This document shows positions 1 through 11,945 of a stretch of DNA of 47,500 nt, piece by piece. Each line of letters opens with the position of its first letter. Positions within the stretch are counted from its first letter, which is position 1. This stretch comes from Neocallimastix lanati (nom. inval.) (lineage: Eukaryota > Neocallimastigomycota > Neocallimastigomycetes > Neocallimastigales > Neocallimastigaceae), in NCBI GenBank assembly GCA_016946835.1, contig JACVTC010000019.1, positions 635,001-682,500 of the forward strand, given 5' to 3'. The position numbers and the translations under genes were made by a program. Below the pieces are notes generated by a model, which was not told the origin of the DNA, did not search any database, and was given only the letters and a program-made list of their open reading frames with translations.

Positions 1-463
1 ATATAATTTTATTATTATCATTGCTAAAAATTAAATAATATATATAAATAAACTTTTAAATAAATTATAAATAAACTTATAATTTAGATTTAAATAATAG
101 AAAAATATAAATTATATAGTTAATATAAATTTAGATTTATAACTAAATAATAGTAAAATATAAATTATATAGTTATATAAAAGTAATAATTAATTCTAAT
201 TAATATCTAAATAAATTCCTTTAATAATAATTATTATTTATTTATTAAAAATTTTAAACGCCACATTTTCCTAAATAAACTCTATGAATGTACCACATTT
301 ATATATTAATCATTTTAACAATAAATCAAGGGAAAACTTTAAATGTAACTATTTTTTTATTATTATTTATTATTTTAAAAAAATTTTTTTAACATTTTTA
401 AAATTTACTCTAATTACTCTAATTATAAAACAATAAAAAAATATATAATTATATATAATAAAA
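1..463. other. AT-rich intergenic DNA upstream of the first dockerin gene
   Basis: No coding or RNA feature is visible. The stretch is almost pure A/T with imperfect repeats of a motif resembling AAATATAAATTATATAGTTA (near 105-120 and 157-175). The last 100 bases should hold the promoter and 5' leader of the dockerin gene that starts at 464, but I recognise no specific element. Confidence 0.5.
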
Positions 464-2992
464 ATGAAGTCATTAATATATGTATTTACGTTAATAACAA
501 TAGTTCGTTCGTTAATTATTGATAAAAAAAATAATAATGAATATTTTCCAACAGCAACAACTAACGAACCAACTAAAGTTACACTTCAAAAAAGAGCTAA
601 AACAACAGAATATATAAGTGTACAGAATATTACAATTTTTGAAGAAGGCATGAAAGAATGGAATGACGATTGGGTAGAACTTTCATGGACAGTACCTGAA
701 GGAAATAAAATAGTTGATGGTGTAATAAAAGTAGATTTGGTGAATAATGCTGGGTTTTCACTTCAAAGTAAAACTTTAGAATCAAAATATGGTATAATGA
801 TTTTTGATTTTAAAATTTCTCCAGTAAACGGTCTGACAAGTTTAAATTTCATTTCATTTGATGAAAATGATTATGTCAATCAAGGAAATTACCTTTATAC
901 TGTAAATATTCCTTTTATTATATATATATATAGTATTATTATATACCAATTATAATTGATATAAACATTTTATTACTTTAATATTAATAATAAATAAATA
1001 ACATTATTAGGGAAATGATTACATGACAATAGAACAGGAAATTAAAAATCATGGAAAAAATACATTCATTGATAGTATTAAAAGATTTGCTTGGCAAAAT
1101 TATGGAAATGAAAAAGATTATACTTTATATCTTAGAAGAATTATATATAGGGATATTGATTATATTATAAAAAAGTATGATAAACCCCTTCCAATTTTTG
1201 ACTCAGAAAGTTGTGCAATATCAAAATATTGGGATGTTACATCAACTAATAAGGATGTGATATCTTTTACAAGAGAAAATGGAAATTGTATTATGGAGAT
1301 GACAGTATCTTATGAGAATCCTGCAATGTTTGAATTAATTAATAATAAAAGATTTACAGGTGGAAAATTTGAAGTTGTAGTCAAATCACAACAAGAAAAA
1401 GCATTATTTACTTGGTATGTCCTAAATTCAAATGATCCAAATGTTGATGAACAAGAAAATGATACATTTACCGTATCAGTAATATATATATATTTTTTAT
1501 GTTTTTGTTTTTTTTTTGTTAACAATAATAATAATAATAATTTTTGTTAATAATAAATTTTACAAATAACTAATTTTATATATATTAAATAAATATAAAT
1601 TAAAATAGAAAGATTATAAATCTTTCGTAAATGAAGATTTTGAGACTACAGATGAATATAATACTATTAAAATTGCTCCTATTATGGATGATAAGCTTAC
1701 TTATAAAATATCTGATTTTAAATTTTATCCAATTACTGTAGATGAAAGTATTCCTTTGTATGATATTACACATATTGAGGAACCTGATGTTATTCTTGAT
1801 AACACTGGGTTAATATGGGATGATGATTCCTGGGGAAATACATATTGTGAATTCCAAGTTATAAATGAAAATATGGAATGTTCATTTAAAGGTAAAAAAG
1901 GTTTATGGCCAGCTTTTTCTTTCAAAACAACAAATAATTATGATGCAGGAACTCTTGTTATTGTTATGAAAGTTTTAGAACCTGATAAAAATATAAATAT
2001 TTTATCGTTTGATAGATCGGAAAATTATCATAACGTTATATCAATAAAAGCTACTACAGAATATGATGAATATAGAATCACAATGCCAAGTTTCGAAAAT
2101 TATGCTACATATAGATATGCCATTCAAGAAGCATCACAATCTGACAATACATACTATATTAAAAGTATAATATACTATCCATCATATATTCCAATACCAG
2201 ATAAGACATATACACCAGTTCCAACTAAAACTAAATCTAAAACAAGTACTCTAGGAAAAGATACACCAAAGGTAATACAAAAAAAAAAAAAATAAAAATA
2301 AAAAAAAAAAGAATATAATAATATATAAAGTAATAATAAGATAATGAATTGTAAAAGTTTTAGTAATACTTATTTTAAACCTATTTTACAATAACACACA
2401 AAAATTTATATTTTAAACATAATAAATATAATATATTATTATTATTATATTTATTTATTCTAATTTATTTATTTTTATTTATTTTTTAATTTTTTATTAT
2501 TATAAAAAATAAAAAATAATATAATAGACTGAAAAAGAAATATATAAAGAAAATGGTTATGGTAGTTGTTCTCTTCAAACCAAAATAATTGCAGTAGATA
2601 ATGATGGAATTTGGGGTATAGAAAATAATAAATGGTGTGCTATCCTTTCAGATGACATAAATGTATGTATTTATTTAATGTATTTTTTATAATAATTATA
2701 AAAGAAAAATAATATATAGAAATTAATATTTAAATAAATATAATAGAGTTCATCATGTTGGTCAATTATTTATGGATATCAATGTTGCAGTTCTGATGCA
2801 ATTATAGAAGAAGGAGCAGTTTGGGGAGAAGAAAAAGACGGTACTAAATGTGGGGTTGATAAACAAGGTATATGTTGGGCTAATGAATTAGGATATGACT
2901 GTTGTTCTAAAAGAGATACTAAAATTATTTTTATTGATGAATCTGGTGCTTGGGGTGCAACAAAAGATAATAAATGGTGTGGAATTATTTGA
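464..2992 (+). CDS. Secreted triple-repeat protein with three C-terminal fungal dockerins (paralog 1)
   Basis: Five exons, 464-901, 1011-1478, 1609-2271, 2528-2662 and 2747-2992, join in frame to 649 residues. All four introns are phase 0 with GTAAAT/GTAATA/GTATGT donors and TAG acceptors. Residues 1-16 form a signal peptide. A short Thr/Asn-rich stretch follows, ending in a dibasic KR (43-44). Three related beta-rich repeats of about 130-145 residues occupy roughly 50-490. Each ends in a motif like DYTLYLRRIIY or NTYYIKSIIYYP, which resembles the last strands of carbohydrate-binding beta-sandwiches. A Thr/Pro/Lys linker (490-523) leads to three dockerins. The first (exon 4) lacks the usual leading CW and CC. 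The second and third (exon 5) carry CWSIIYGYQCC and CWANELGYDCC, and the third ends WCGII. Dockerins anchor proteins to the fungal cellulosome scaffold. The repeat function is unknown; carbohydrate binding is inference. A paralog with the same layout follows at 4427. Confidence 0.87.
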
Positions 2993-4426
2993 CCAGATTA
3001 TTTTAGCAATACAAAAGTTTAAAAAAAAAAAAAAAAAAAAAAAACTTATTTTATAATATTAATATATATTAATATATATTATTAATATTAATAGTAGTTC
3101 ATATTATTTAAAAAAAAATTATTATTTGTAACAAAATATGTCTTTATTGTTATGAAGTAATTTAATCATATACTTATATATTATAATTTTTTTTCGTGAA
3201 TTATAGTATTAAAATTTGTTCTTTTTAATCATAATATTTATTTTTATTTATTTAATTTATTAATATTATGTTAAAAAATATTATAATTATAAATAATTAC
3301 AATATTTTTTAAAGTTTTAATATATTTTTTTATTCATAATTATATTATTATAAAATTATAAAAAGTATAAACATAAATATTATTACATGTTTCATATTAT
3401 GAACAAAATTTTACTATTATATGACAATACGATGATTATTTGAAAAAATTCATTACTAATTTTAAAATAATAAAATCATATTTAAAATAATAAATAATAT
3501 TAATAAAAAAATATTTATAAATATTAAATAATAAAATATATATCCATATAATTTTTGATATGAATTAATAGGGAATAATTAAAGAAACATTTCTTTATTT
3601 TTTTTTATAATTTTAAGCAAAAAATATACTTAAACAAGTTTTTATTTTATATTTATGCTTTAATTCTTCGAATGTTTTTAATAATTATAAGTAATTATTA
3701 CTTTAAAAAAACAAAATGAAATACCTATTTTTGGAAAAATTATCGAATGTTTTTAATAATTATAAGTAATTATTACTTTAAAAAAAACAAAATGAAATAC
3801 CTATTTTTGGAAAAATTATTAATAGTAAAAAATTAGAAGATTTTAAACAAATCTTAATAAATATTTTTTTATAAAAAAAATTATAATAATTAAAGAATAA
3901 ACTAAAAATAAAAATAAAAATAACCAATTTAAATATTCTAAATTAGAATAATAATACTTTTATACAGAATTAAAAATACTTAAAAATAAGTATATATTTC
4001 AAAATCAATATATTATTATTTATAACTTTTTATAACTAATATATTAATATAAATTATTTTTAATTTTTAAATATTTAAAGTTTAAAATTAAAATTTATAA
4101 TAAATCTTTAGTATATTAATCCACATTTTTTTTTTTTTTTTATTTTTTATTTAAAAAATAAGGTTAAAATTGAAAGCTTCATAATTTTATATATATATAT
4201 ATATATTATATTAAAAATATATATATATATATATTTTTGACAATTTCATTTTTTTCTTTTTTTTTTTTTTTCTCCTTTTTTTAGTATTTTTCTTTTACTA
4301 AAAAAAAAAAAATAAATAAATAAAATAAGGAAAAATTCTCAAATAAAGTAAACGAAAAATTCACTAAAATTCAATAAAAACAATACTTTAAAAAAAAAAA
4401 AAAAAAAAAAATTAAAAATTTAGTAA
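2993..4426. other. Intergenic spacer between the tandem dockerin genes
   Basis: No gene is visible. It contains an A run just after the first gene (about 3022-3043), a tandem duplication of about 75 bp (listed separately), T-rich tracts near 4124-4141 and 4250-4272, alternating TA near 4190-4235, and an A run at about 4389-4411 directly before the start of the second dockerin gene. Such tracts are common in fungal promoters and 3' ends, but no specific element can be named. Confidence 0.5.
3668..3818. repeat. Two tandem copies of a 75-bp unit
   Basis: The unit begins TCGAATGTTTTTAATAATTA and ends with TTTTTGGAAAAATTA. Copy 1 spans 3668-3742 and copy 2 spans 3743-3818. They are identical apart from one extra A in the A run of copy 2. 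This is a recent local duplication in the spacer between the two dockerin paralogs. Confidence 0.95.
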
Positions 4427-6822
4427 ATGAAACTATTAATATTTATAAGTCTTTATGTAGCCGTAGTTAATTCTATGGTAGTTCATAAAGCACCTACTTT
4501 AACATCAAATGAACCAACAAAAATTAATAAGTATAAAAGAGCAAAATCAACTTCTTTTATTGATGGAGAATCGTATATTGTTTTTGATAAAACAATGGAA
4601 ACTTTGAATGAAGATTGGGTGAGTGATGGATGGAATTTAAAAGAAGATGCTGTTAAGATAATTGATGGTACTATTCAAGTAGATATGCCAGCAGGTGCTG
4701 GTTTTGCTATATCAAGTAGAAGCTTAGATTCGCAATATGGTGAATTAACCTTTGAATATAAGCTTTCTGTAACTGATTCAACTACAAAATTAAATCTACT
4801 TACTTATGAAGGTGATAACCCCGATAAATATATCTACTTACAAACTTACCTGTATTCTGTAATTAATATATATTTAATATGCTGTACATCTTATGAATAA
4901 ATATTATATGTATATATGTTTATTAATTTAATATTTTAATATATTTACAAACAAAACATAAAATAGGGGGAAGATTATGACACAGTAAAAATTCCTATTA
5001 AAAATTATCAAAAAAATGAATACATTTCCAGTATAAAAAGATTTGCATTCCAAAATTATGACAATAATAAGGATTATAAACTATATTTAAGAAAAATAGT
5101 ATACAAAGATATCAAAATAGAAGTCGAAAAATACGAAGCACCAATTTCTATAATAGATACAAAAGAATGTAAATTATCACCTTATTGGGAAGATATATCT
5201 GAAAATCCAAATATCTTTACTTTTGAGATGGTTGACAATGAATGTATAATAAAAATTGATACTGTGATGGATGAAGGTGTATCATTTAAATTTAAGTCTG
5301 GAAAATTCTATGGTGGTAAATTTGAAATGGTAACAAAATCAGAAAATAATGGTTCTCTTATTTATTGGAGTGCATCAAATTCTGACGATCCAGACACCTT
5401 TAAAGAAGGAAAAAGTTATCAATTAACTGTAAGTTAATTCTTTATATTATTTATATTATATACTTATTTAATTTTATTTTTGCTGATTAATAAATAAAAT
5501 AAATATATTAAATTATTAATTGTAAAAGACTTCTTATAATACGTATGTTGATAATGAACTTGAAGATGTTGACTCTGAATATGATACTATTAATATTTCA
5601 ACCTTTTCAGATAAACTAGAATGCTCAATATCAAAGCTAACATTTGCTCCAATTCTTGTTGATTGTGAAATTCAATTATATGAAACTACCCACATTGACG
5701 AACCAGATGTTATTCTTAGTGATGGTGAATTATTATGGGACCCAAAAATTTGGGGAAGTACGAAATGTGAACGAGAAGAAGTCAATGGTTACATGGAATG
5801 TTCATTTGAAGGTAAGCCTAGTTCATGGCCAGGTTTCGGTTTCCAGACTAATAATTCCTATGATAAAGGAACTCTTGTTGTTGAAATGAAAGTTTTAAAT
5901 CCAAATCAAAGTGTTAATATAATTTGTTTTGATACTGATAATGTAAATCATAATGTCGAAACCTTTTTGGCAAAAACTGAATTTGATATATATAAATTTA
6001 AACTTTTACATTTTGATGAATTAGCGACTAATGCATATGCTATTCAAGAAGCTTCTCAACAGGATAATACCTATTATATTAAAAATATTGTATATTATCC
6101 AGACTATATTGAAATTCCTAGTTCCCCAATTCCTACTAGGACTAAAACTAACACAAAAACTCCAACAGATCCACCAAAGGTAATTTAATCAATTAAAAAA
6201 TATTAAATAAATATCAAATAATATTTTCACAGTAAATTTATGTTATTGATGACATAATGAATAATTAATTTGTTTAAATTAATAAATAATACTTATTATA
6301 TCATAATTATTATAAAATTAATAAATTTATTTTAATAATATATCAGACAGAAGAAGAAATATATAATGAAAAAGGATATAATAGTTGTACATTGGGAACT
6401 AAAGTTTCATTTACTGATGTAAATGGTATTTGGGGTATAGAAAATGATAAATGGTGTGCTATACTTAGTAAAAATCTTGAGACCGTAAGAAACTTACAAA
6501 TGATACTATAATTTAGATAATGTGATAATTTAATTTTTATTCCATAATTATTAATATTTAAAATAATAATCATTATTTTATATAAATTTAGTGTTGGTCT
6601 ATTCTTTATGGTTATAAATGTTGTACTGAAAGTGCTACAGTCAATGAAGGATCTGCTTGGGGTAATGAAGAAGATGGTACTAAATGTGGTATTCAAAATG
6701 CCTGCTGGGCTGAAGAACTTGGATATGAATGTTGTTCCAGAAAAGATACAAATATTATTTTCATTGATGAAAATGGTTTATGGGGTGCAACAAAAGACAA
6801 TAAATGGTGTGGTATTGTTTAA
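4427..6822 (+). CDS. Secreted triple-repeat protein with three C-terminal fungal dockerins (paralog 2)
   Basis: Five exons, 4427-4858, 4967-5428, 5529-6179, 6347-6484 and 6592-6822, join in frame to 637 residues, all introns phase 0. Exon lengths and intron positions match those of the gene at 464, so the two are tandem duplicates. Residues 1-16 are a signal peptide. A conserved short segment containing TSNEPTK ends in KR (37-38), a possible Kex2-type processing site. Three beta-rich repeats follow (about 44-485), sharing motifs such as GGKFEMVTKS and a terminal TYYIKNIVYYP, then a Pro/Thr linker. Exon 4 encodes a first dockerin without the leading CW (NSCTLGTK...WGIENDKWCAI). Exon 5 encodes two more, with CWSILYGYKCC and CWAEELGYECC, ending WCGIV. 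The likely role is a non-catalytic component docked on cellulosome scaffoldin, perhaps polysaccharide-binding; that last step is inference. No glycoside-hydrolase motif is recognised. Confidence 0.87.
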
Positions 6823-7337
6823 ATCAAGCAATTAAAATTCAAACGAAAATTGAACTTCAAAGGAAAGAAATAAATTTTTTATAATATATTTAAAATAGAA
6901 AATATTAAAAAAATAAATATATATGTATATTGTAAATTAACAAAAATGAAAATATATTTTAATTACGTATTTTAATTTATTAAATTTAATATTAAAATAA
7001 AAGTTTTTTATAAAAAATATTAATATCAAAATAATTATAAAGAAAAATTTTCAAAAAAATTAATGAATATTAAAATTTTCATATGATGAATTTAAAAAAA
7101 AGTTTTAATTTTTAAAGTTCATATTGATGTAATAACTAAATAGGAAATAGAGCTTTATGATTTGAATTTACAATAAAACTTAAAATCAAAAATTCTCCCA
7201 TTCTTATCTAAAATATTACCCTGGATAAAATATTATTTTTCCAGTAATAATCTCCTATTTATTTAACAGTACTATTGATACAATTTTTATATTTTCATAA
7301 ATCTTTACATAAAATATAAATCTATATTTATACAATC

Positions 7338-7377
<40 letters not shown>

Positions 7378-7739
7378 AAAAAAAAATAATAATAATAAAA
7401 TTAAAATAAAAGTAAAATTGTGAATTTTTAAAGTAAGATGGTAAATTTGCTTTTAAAACAAAACTTATATTTTTTTTTATATAAAAAAGTCATTTTATAG
7501 ATAAAATTTCCTAATTTCTCAAAAGAAATTTGAAGAATTTAATTAATAATTCTTTTAATTTATAGAAATGTATTTTTATTAATTTTTTATTTATTTATAA
7601 AATAAAGTTTATTCCTAGTCTTAAAAAAATGATAATAAAAAATCGTTGGATATTCCATATAGTAAAATTTTAACGATAATAATACTATTTTTTTATAACT
7701 TTACGCATTCTTCTTGAAATATGTGATTACTCAGGTATG
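6823..7739. other. AT-rich intergenic DNA with a long A run
   Basis: No gene is recognised. An A run of about 35 bases lies near 7340-7375, followed by an AAT-rich stretch. From about 7600 the DNA grades into the decayed coding repeat that follows. Confidence 0.45.
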
Positions 7740-8720
7740 ATGTAAACGCAAATATGAATAATGTAGAATAAATTCTGATAGTAGTAACGAAGTATATAAT
7801 ATTAATAATAATAGCCATAGAAATAATTTTGTTAATAATAGTAGTATTAGTAATAGAGAAAATTGGTTTATTAATATTAATGATAGTGAAAATAATAGTA
7901 TCGTTACTAATAATGTAGTGAATAGGTCAACTGGTGATAATCGTGTTAATATAAGTAATTTTCTGAATAATGAATATGTAATATATATGTGACGTGGTAT
8001 CGATTATATAATTTCCTTCTTGGTGGAAGAGATGATTGAAATTATAAAAAGGAATGGGATGTTTTGTTGAATAATAAAATCTTTTCTTATTCTAAAACGC
8101 CATTCTTGGTGCGGTCTGTGGCTCTCTTTACAGAAATTATGCTTAGTGATAGCACTCGACAAATATTGCTTTTCCGACAGTATATGCGCAAACTGACAAG
8201 GGACATGGCAGGAAAATTGATCAAGGCTATGGATTATAAGAATAAAGAATTTGAGAAAACTAGAGATTACTTAAAGCTCAACTTTAAGTATCCTGAATAT
8301 AGTATTGGTTTTCGATAGATACTTCATACCAGATGTGGATATAAATTCGATACTCGTGTTGTCAAAGCCACCAATATGATTGAAGACGACTGTCCAGAAT
8401 GTTGTCCTTATTACAGAGAAAATAGTAATTCTTGATTGGAACATTGATTTTCTACATGCTACCTTTTCTCTGAATTTCGAATGAAATATTTTATGAATAT
8501 TGAAATTCTTTATGAAAAGTATTTTTAATTACCAAATATTGTCCAATATCAAATAGTAATGTAAATACTGTTGTCACACATATTAATAATGTAGAATCAA
8601 GTACTGATTTTATAGTAGTAACGAAGTGTATAATATTAATAATAATAGCAATTGTAATAATGTTGCAAATTATAATTATTGTATTGATAGTGAAAATAGG
8701 AATATTAATATTACTAATAC
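7740..8720 (+). pseudogene. Decayed coding repeat, family A (possible non-LTR retroelement 3' end)
   Basis: An Asn/Ser-rich frame (about 7770-7990) is followed by a conserved stretch reading NFLLGGRDD, then KEWDVLL, TPFLVRSVALFTEIM and DSTRQ (about 8010-8170), and a C-terminal part with DDCPECCPYY (ending near 8434). In-frame stops interrupt it near 7990, 8036 and 8318. The same protein motifs and matching DNA occur on the minus strand at 40,060-40,960 and in weaker form at 34,880-35,560. A second copy of its early segment (AGTAGTAACGAAGT followed by ATAATATTAATAATAATAG-like DNA) lies at about 8586-8660. The late RC-G-F-R-K-C--C pattern resembles C-termini of non-LTR reverse transcriptases, but no catalytic domain is present, so the class is uncertain. 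Confidence 0.55.
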
Positions 8721-9940
8721 TTCTTTTTTATTAATTTAAGTTTTTATTAAAATAAAATTTTATAAAATTGATATATTTTTATTTTATATTCATTTCTCCA
8801 TTTCAAATTACTGATTTTAATTGATAATTCGTCAATATAAATATAAATAGTAATTTATTTATTAAATATATATGTTCATATAAAATATCTAATTTATAGA
8901 TTTTTAACATTGTGTAGTGCTCTAGTATTCAATTAATGATGTAGATATAGAAAACAATTTTAGAATTCATTCAAAATATCACAAAATATATGTAAATATA
9001 TTTCGATAATTTTCTTTACAACTATTTTATTTTTTTTTTTTTTTCTACATTATCATAAATATTGTTACCATTGATTACTTACTATAAAATTACAATTCAA
9101 ATTTTCCGATAATTAAAAATCAATAAGTATTTATTTATTAAAATATCATAATTATAATATTATTAAAATTGAAAAGAATATAAAAATTATTAATCGTATG
9201 ATTTTCATGCAAAAATAATTTATTATTTAAAATATAATAGTACAATAGTGAAAAAAATTAAAAATAAAACTCAATTTATATCATTTTATTATATTAATAT
9301 TTATATATTATAGATATATATTTACTGAACTTTATTAAAAGTACCTTTCAAAAAATAAAATAATAAATTATTTATGGCTAAATTATAAATAATTTTCTTT
9401 CATTTTCAATTTAAATTTTTTTATTTTAAAGAAAGAAAAAAAATAATTTATTAACTTCTCGAAGTTACACAAAAAATTAAATTCTTCTTAAATAAATTTT
9501 CCAATCATCAATAATCAATATATAATAATTTTATTTTTTTTTTTTTTTTAAAAAAATTAAATATTTCAAAAATCAATAATTTCTTATATTTAATACATTT
9601 AATAAAAAATAAAAGATAAATTTTATTATCTTATATATTTTTTATTTTAATAAGTTTTTTATTTAAAGGTAATATTAAATTATTTAATAATAAATATTAT
9701 ATATTTATTATTTTATTATATTAACAATTAAAATAGAATAAACAAATATTAAAATATAATAAACATATAAAGTTTTAATTTTTTTTTTTTTTTAAAATAT
9801 TTATTTTAAAGCAATAATTAAATAGATTGACATATATTAAATCAATAAAAAATTTCAATAATTATAAGTATAATAATTAATATAAAAATAAAAATTAAAA
9901 TATTAAAAATTGCTTTTAATAACAATAGCCTTTAATAAAA
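8721..9940. other. AT-rich DNA without recognised genes
   Basis: I see only AT-rich sequence with short T runs (about 9030-9045, 9534-9549 and 9780-9793). No ORF of credible composition and no RNA gene stands out. Confidence 0.45.
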
Positions 9941-10029
9941 TATATAAATTATTTATCTTCAAATATATATATAAATTATTTATCTTCAAATATATATATA
10001 AATTATTTATCTTCAAATATATGTATATA

Positions 10030-10085
<56 letters not shown>
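9941..10085. repeat. 3 x 27-bp minisatellite followed by an ATT microsatellite
   Basis: Three identical 27-bp units, each beginning TATATAAATTATTTATCTTC, run from 9941 to 10021. An ATT/TTA trinucleotide tract follows at about 10031-10085. The open frame across this block is an artefact of the repeats. Confidence 0.9.
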
Positions 10086-10087
<2 letters not shown>

Positions 10088-10232
10088 AATCAAAATGAAT
10101 ATAATTAAATAATTAATAATAACAACATAAAAATTGAATATTCACGCATTTATTAAATTTTATATTTCATATAATAACTATAAATTCTTTCAAAATATAA
10201 AAATGTATATTAAAATAATACAGTATAAATTC

Positions 10233-11643
10233 ATGGCAAGAAAAAGAAAGAGAAACGATAATGCTAAAAATAAATTTACAAATGAAGAAGATGAATACAT
10301 TGCATTTGATGAAAATAAAAGAATGTAATTAATTATTAAATGAAATTTTAATTTATATGTGTATAATATCAAAAAATTAATGATATAAATTAATTTCAAA
10401 AAAATTAAAAATTTATAAACTTCTATTTTTTTTTTTTTTTTTTTTTTGTAATGTAATTTAATAAATTCAACAATAATAGGGAATTTTTAACAGGATTCCA
10501 TAAAAGAAAACTTGAAAAAAAGCAAAGAACTATAGATAGAATTAATAAAAGAATAAAAATGGAAGAACAAGAAGCTAAAAAAGAAGTATTTAATTTAAAA
10601 AAAAAATATATATATATATATATAATCATTTATTTAAATATCTATATTATAAATCAAATTAATTTATATATATATTTATTTATTTATTTATTTAATTTAT
10701 TAATTAGTTAATTATTAATTAATTGACTATTAATTTATATTATTATTTATTTATTTAAATAGTTAGTTAATTAGTTAATATATAACTTGATAGCGAACAA
10801 ATTATATATTAACTTATTTACTTATTTATTTATTTATGATAATTAGAAACGTAAAAGCGAAAAGGATTCAAAATTAAAAATCTTACACACATTAGAACAT
10901 ATTGAAAAAGTTCAAAAAGTAATTGATGGTGCCCCAATCAATACATTAAATTCTGATAATGAGTCTGAAAATGAATTTAAGGATATTCCAAATAAAGAAA
11001 ATAATATAGAAAAAGTAAAAAGGACATCAATATCTTCTGATGATACCCGTAAAAAAAATATTGAAAGTATATCAGAATATAAAGGAAATAAAACTCTTAC
11101 AACTGTTACTACCGTTTCAGGTTTTGACCTATCAAATCCTTTAGCAGATTTTGAAAATGAAATTAATGAATTAAATCATAATAAAAGTAAAAATAACTAT
11201 AATAATATTACTTATGAAGATGAAGTAATTGTAAAACCAAGTCAACATAGAGAATATTTAATTAAATCAGTTAAACAAAAAAAGAAGTATAATAATAATG
11301 TTAAGTAAGTTTTATACATATAGATAGATAGATAGATATTACTATATCTATATTTATTATATATATTTTTTATTATAATTAAATTTATTATATATATTAT
11401 TTTATTTATTGATTAATTATAACGCTAACAAAATTTTATATATATCATATTATTTTTATATTTACATTTTTATATTTTTCATTATTATTTCTATTATTAT
11501 TAATATTATTATCATTAATATCGTTATTATTATTATTATTATTATTATTAATATTATAACAAATTATATGAATAAAAAATAGAAATAAAAATATTAAAGG
11601 GAAATTTAAAAATAAAAAGAAAAGTAATAAAAAAAGAAAATAA
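10233..11643 (+). CDS. Nol12/Rrp17-family ribosome biogenesis protein
   Basis: Four exons are proposed: 10233-10324, 10480-10585, 10847-11304 and 11583-11643, giving 238 residues. The start MARKRKRND is basic. After YIAFDENKR the first splice creates MEFLTGFHKRK, the hallmark motif of the nucleolar Nol12/Rrp17 family. A Lys/Arg-rich helical stretch follows (KKQRTIDRINKRIK, then EEQEAKKEKRKSEKD), as in family members. In yeast Rrp17 acts as a 5'-3' exonuclease in pre-60S rRNA processing; that role is carried over from the family. The middle is an acidic, low-complexity linker, and FDLSNPLADF stands out as a conserved-looking segment. The third exon ends at a consensus GTAAGT donor two bases before a TAA. 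If that intron is spliced, the protein gains a lysine-rich tail ending KKKSNKKRK; if retained, it stops at 11308. The first two introns are well supported by the motif; the last exon is less certain. Confidence 0.8.
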
Positions 11644-11914
11644 ATATTTTTAATTTCCCTTTTTTTTTTTAAAAAATTTTTTTTTGTTTTTGTTTTTGTT
11701 CTATTTATTTATTTTTCAGTAATTTATATATATATTAATTTATTTATTTTTCAATAATTTTAATATTGTTATTATCATTATTATTTAATTATTTATAAAT
11801 ATTAAAAAAATAAAAAAATAAAAAAATAAAAATAAAAATAAAAATAAAAATAAAAATAAAAAAAAATGAAAGAAAAAGAAAAGAAATATACTGTATGAAT
11901 TTTTTAAAATTCAA

Positions 11915-11945
<31 letters not shown>

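Noticed and set aside
9910-10098. Open frame rich in KYIYKLFIF and poly-Tyr
   Set aside because: It is produced by the 27-bp minisatellite and the ATT tract; no gene-like composition.
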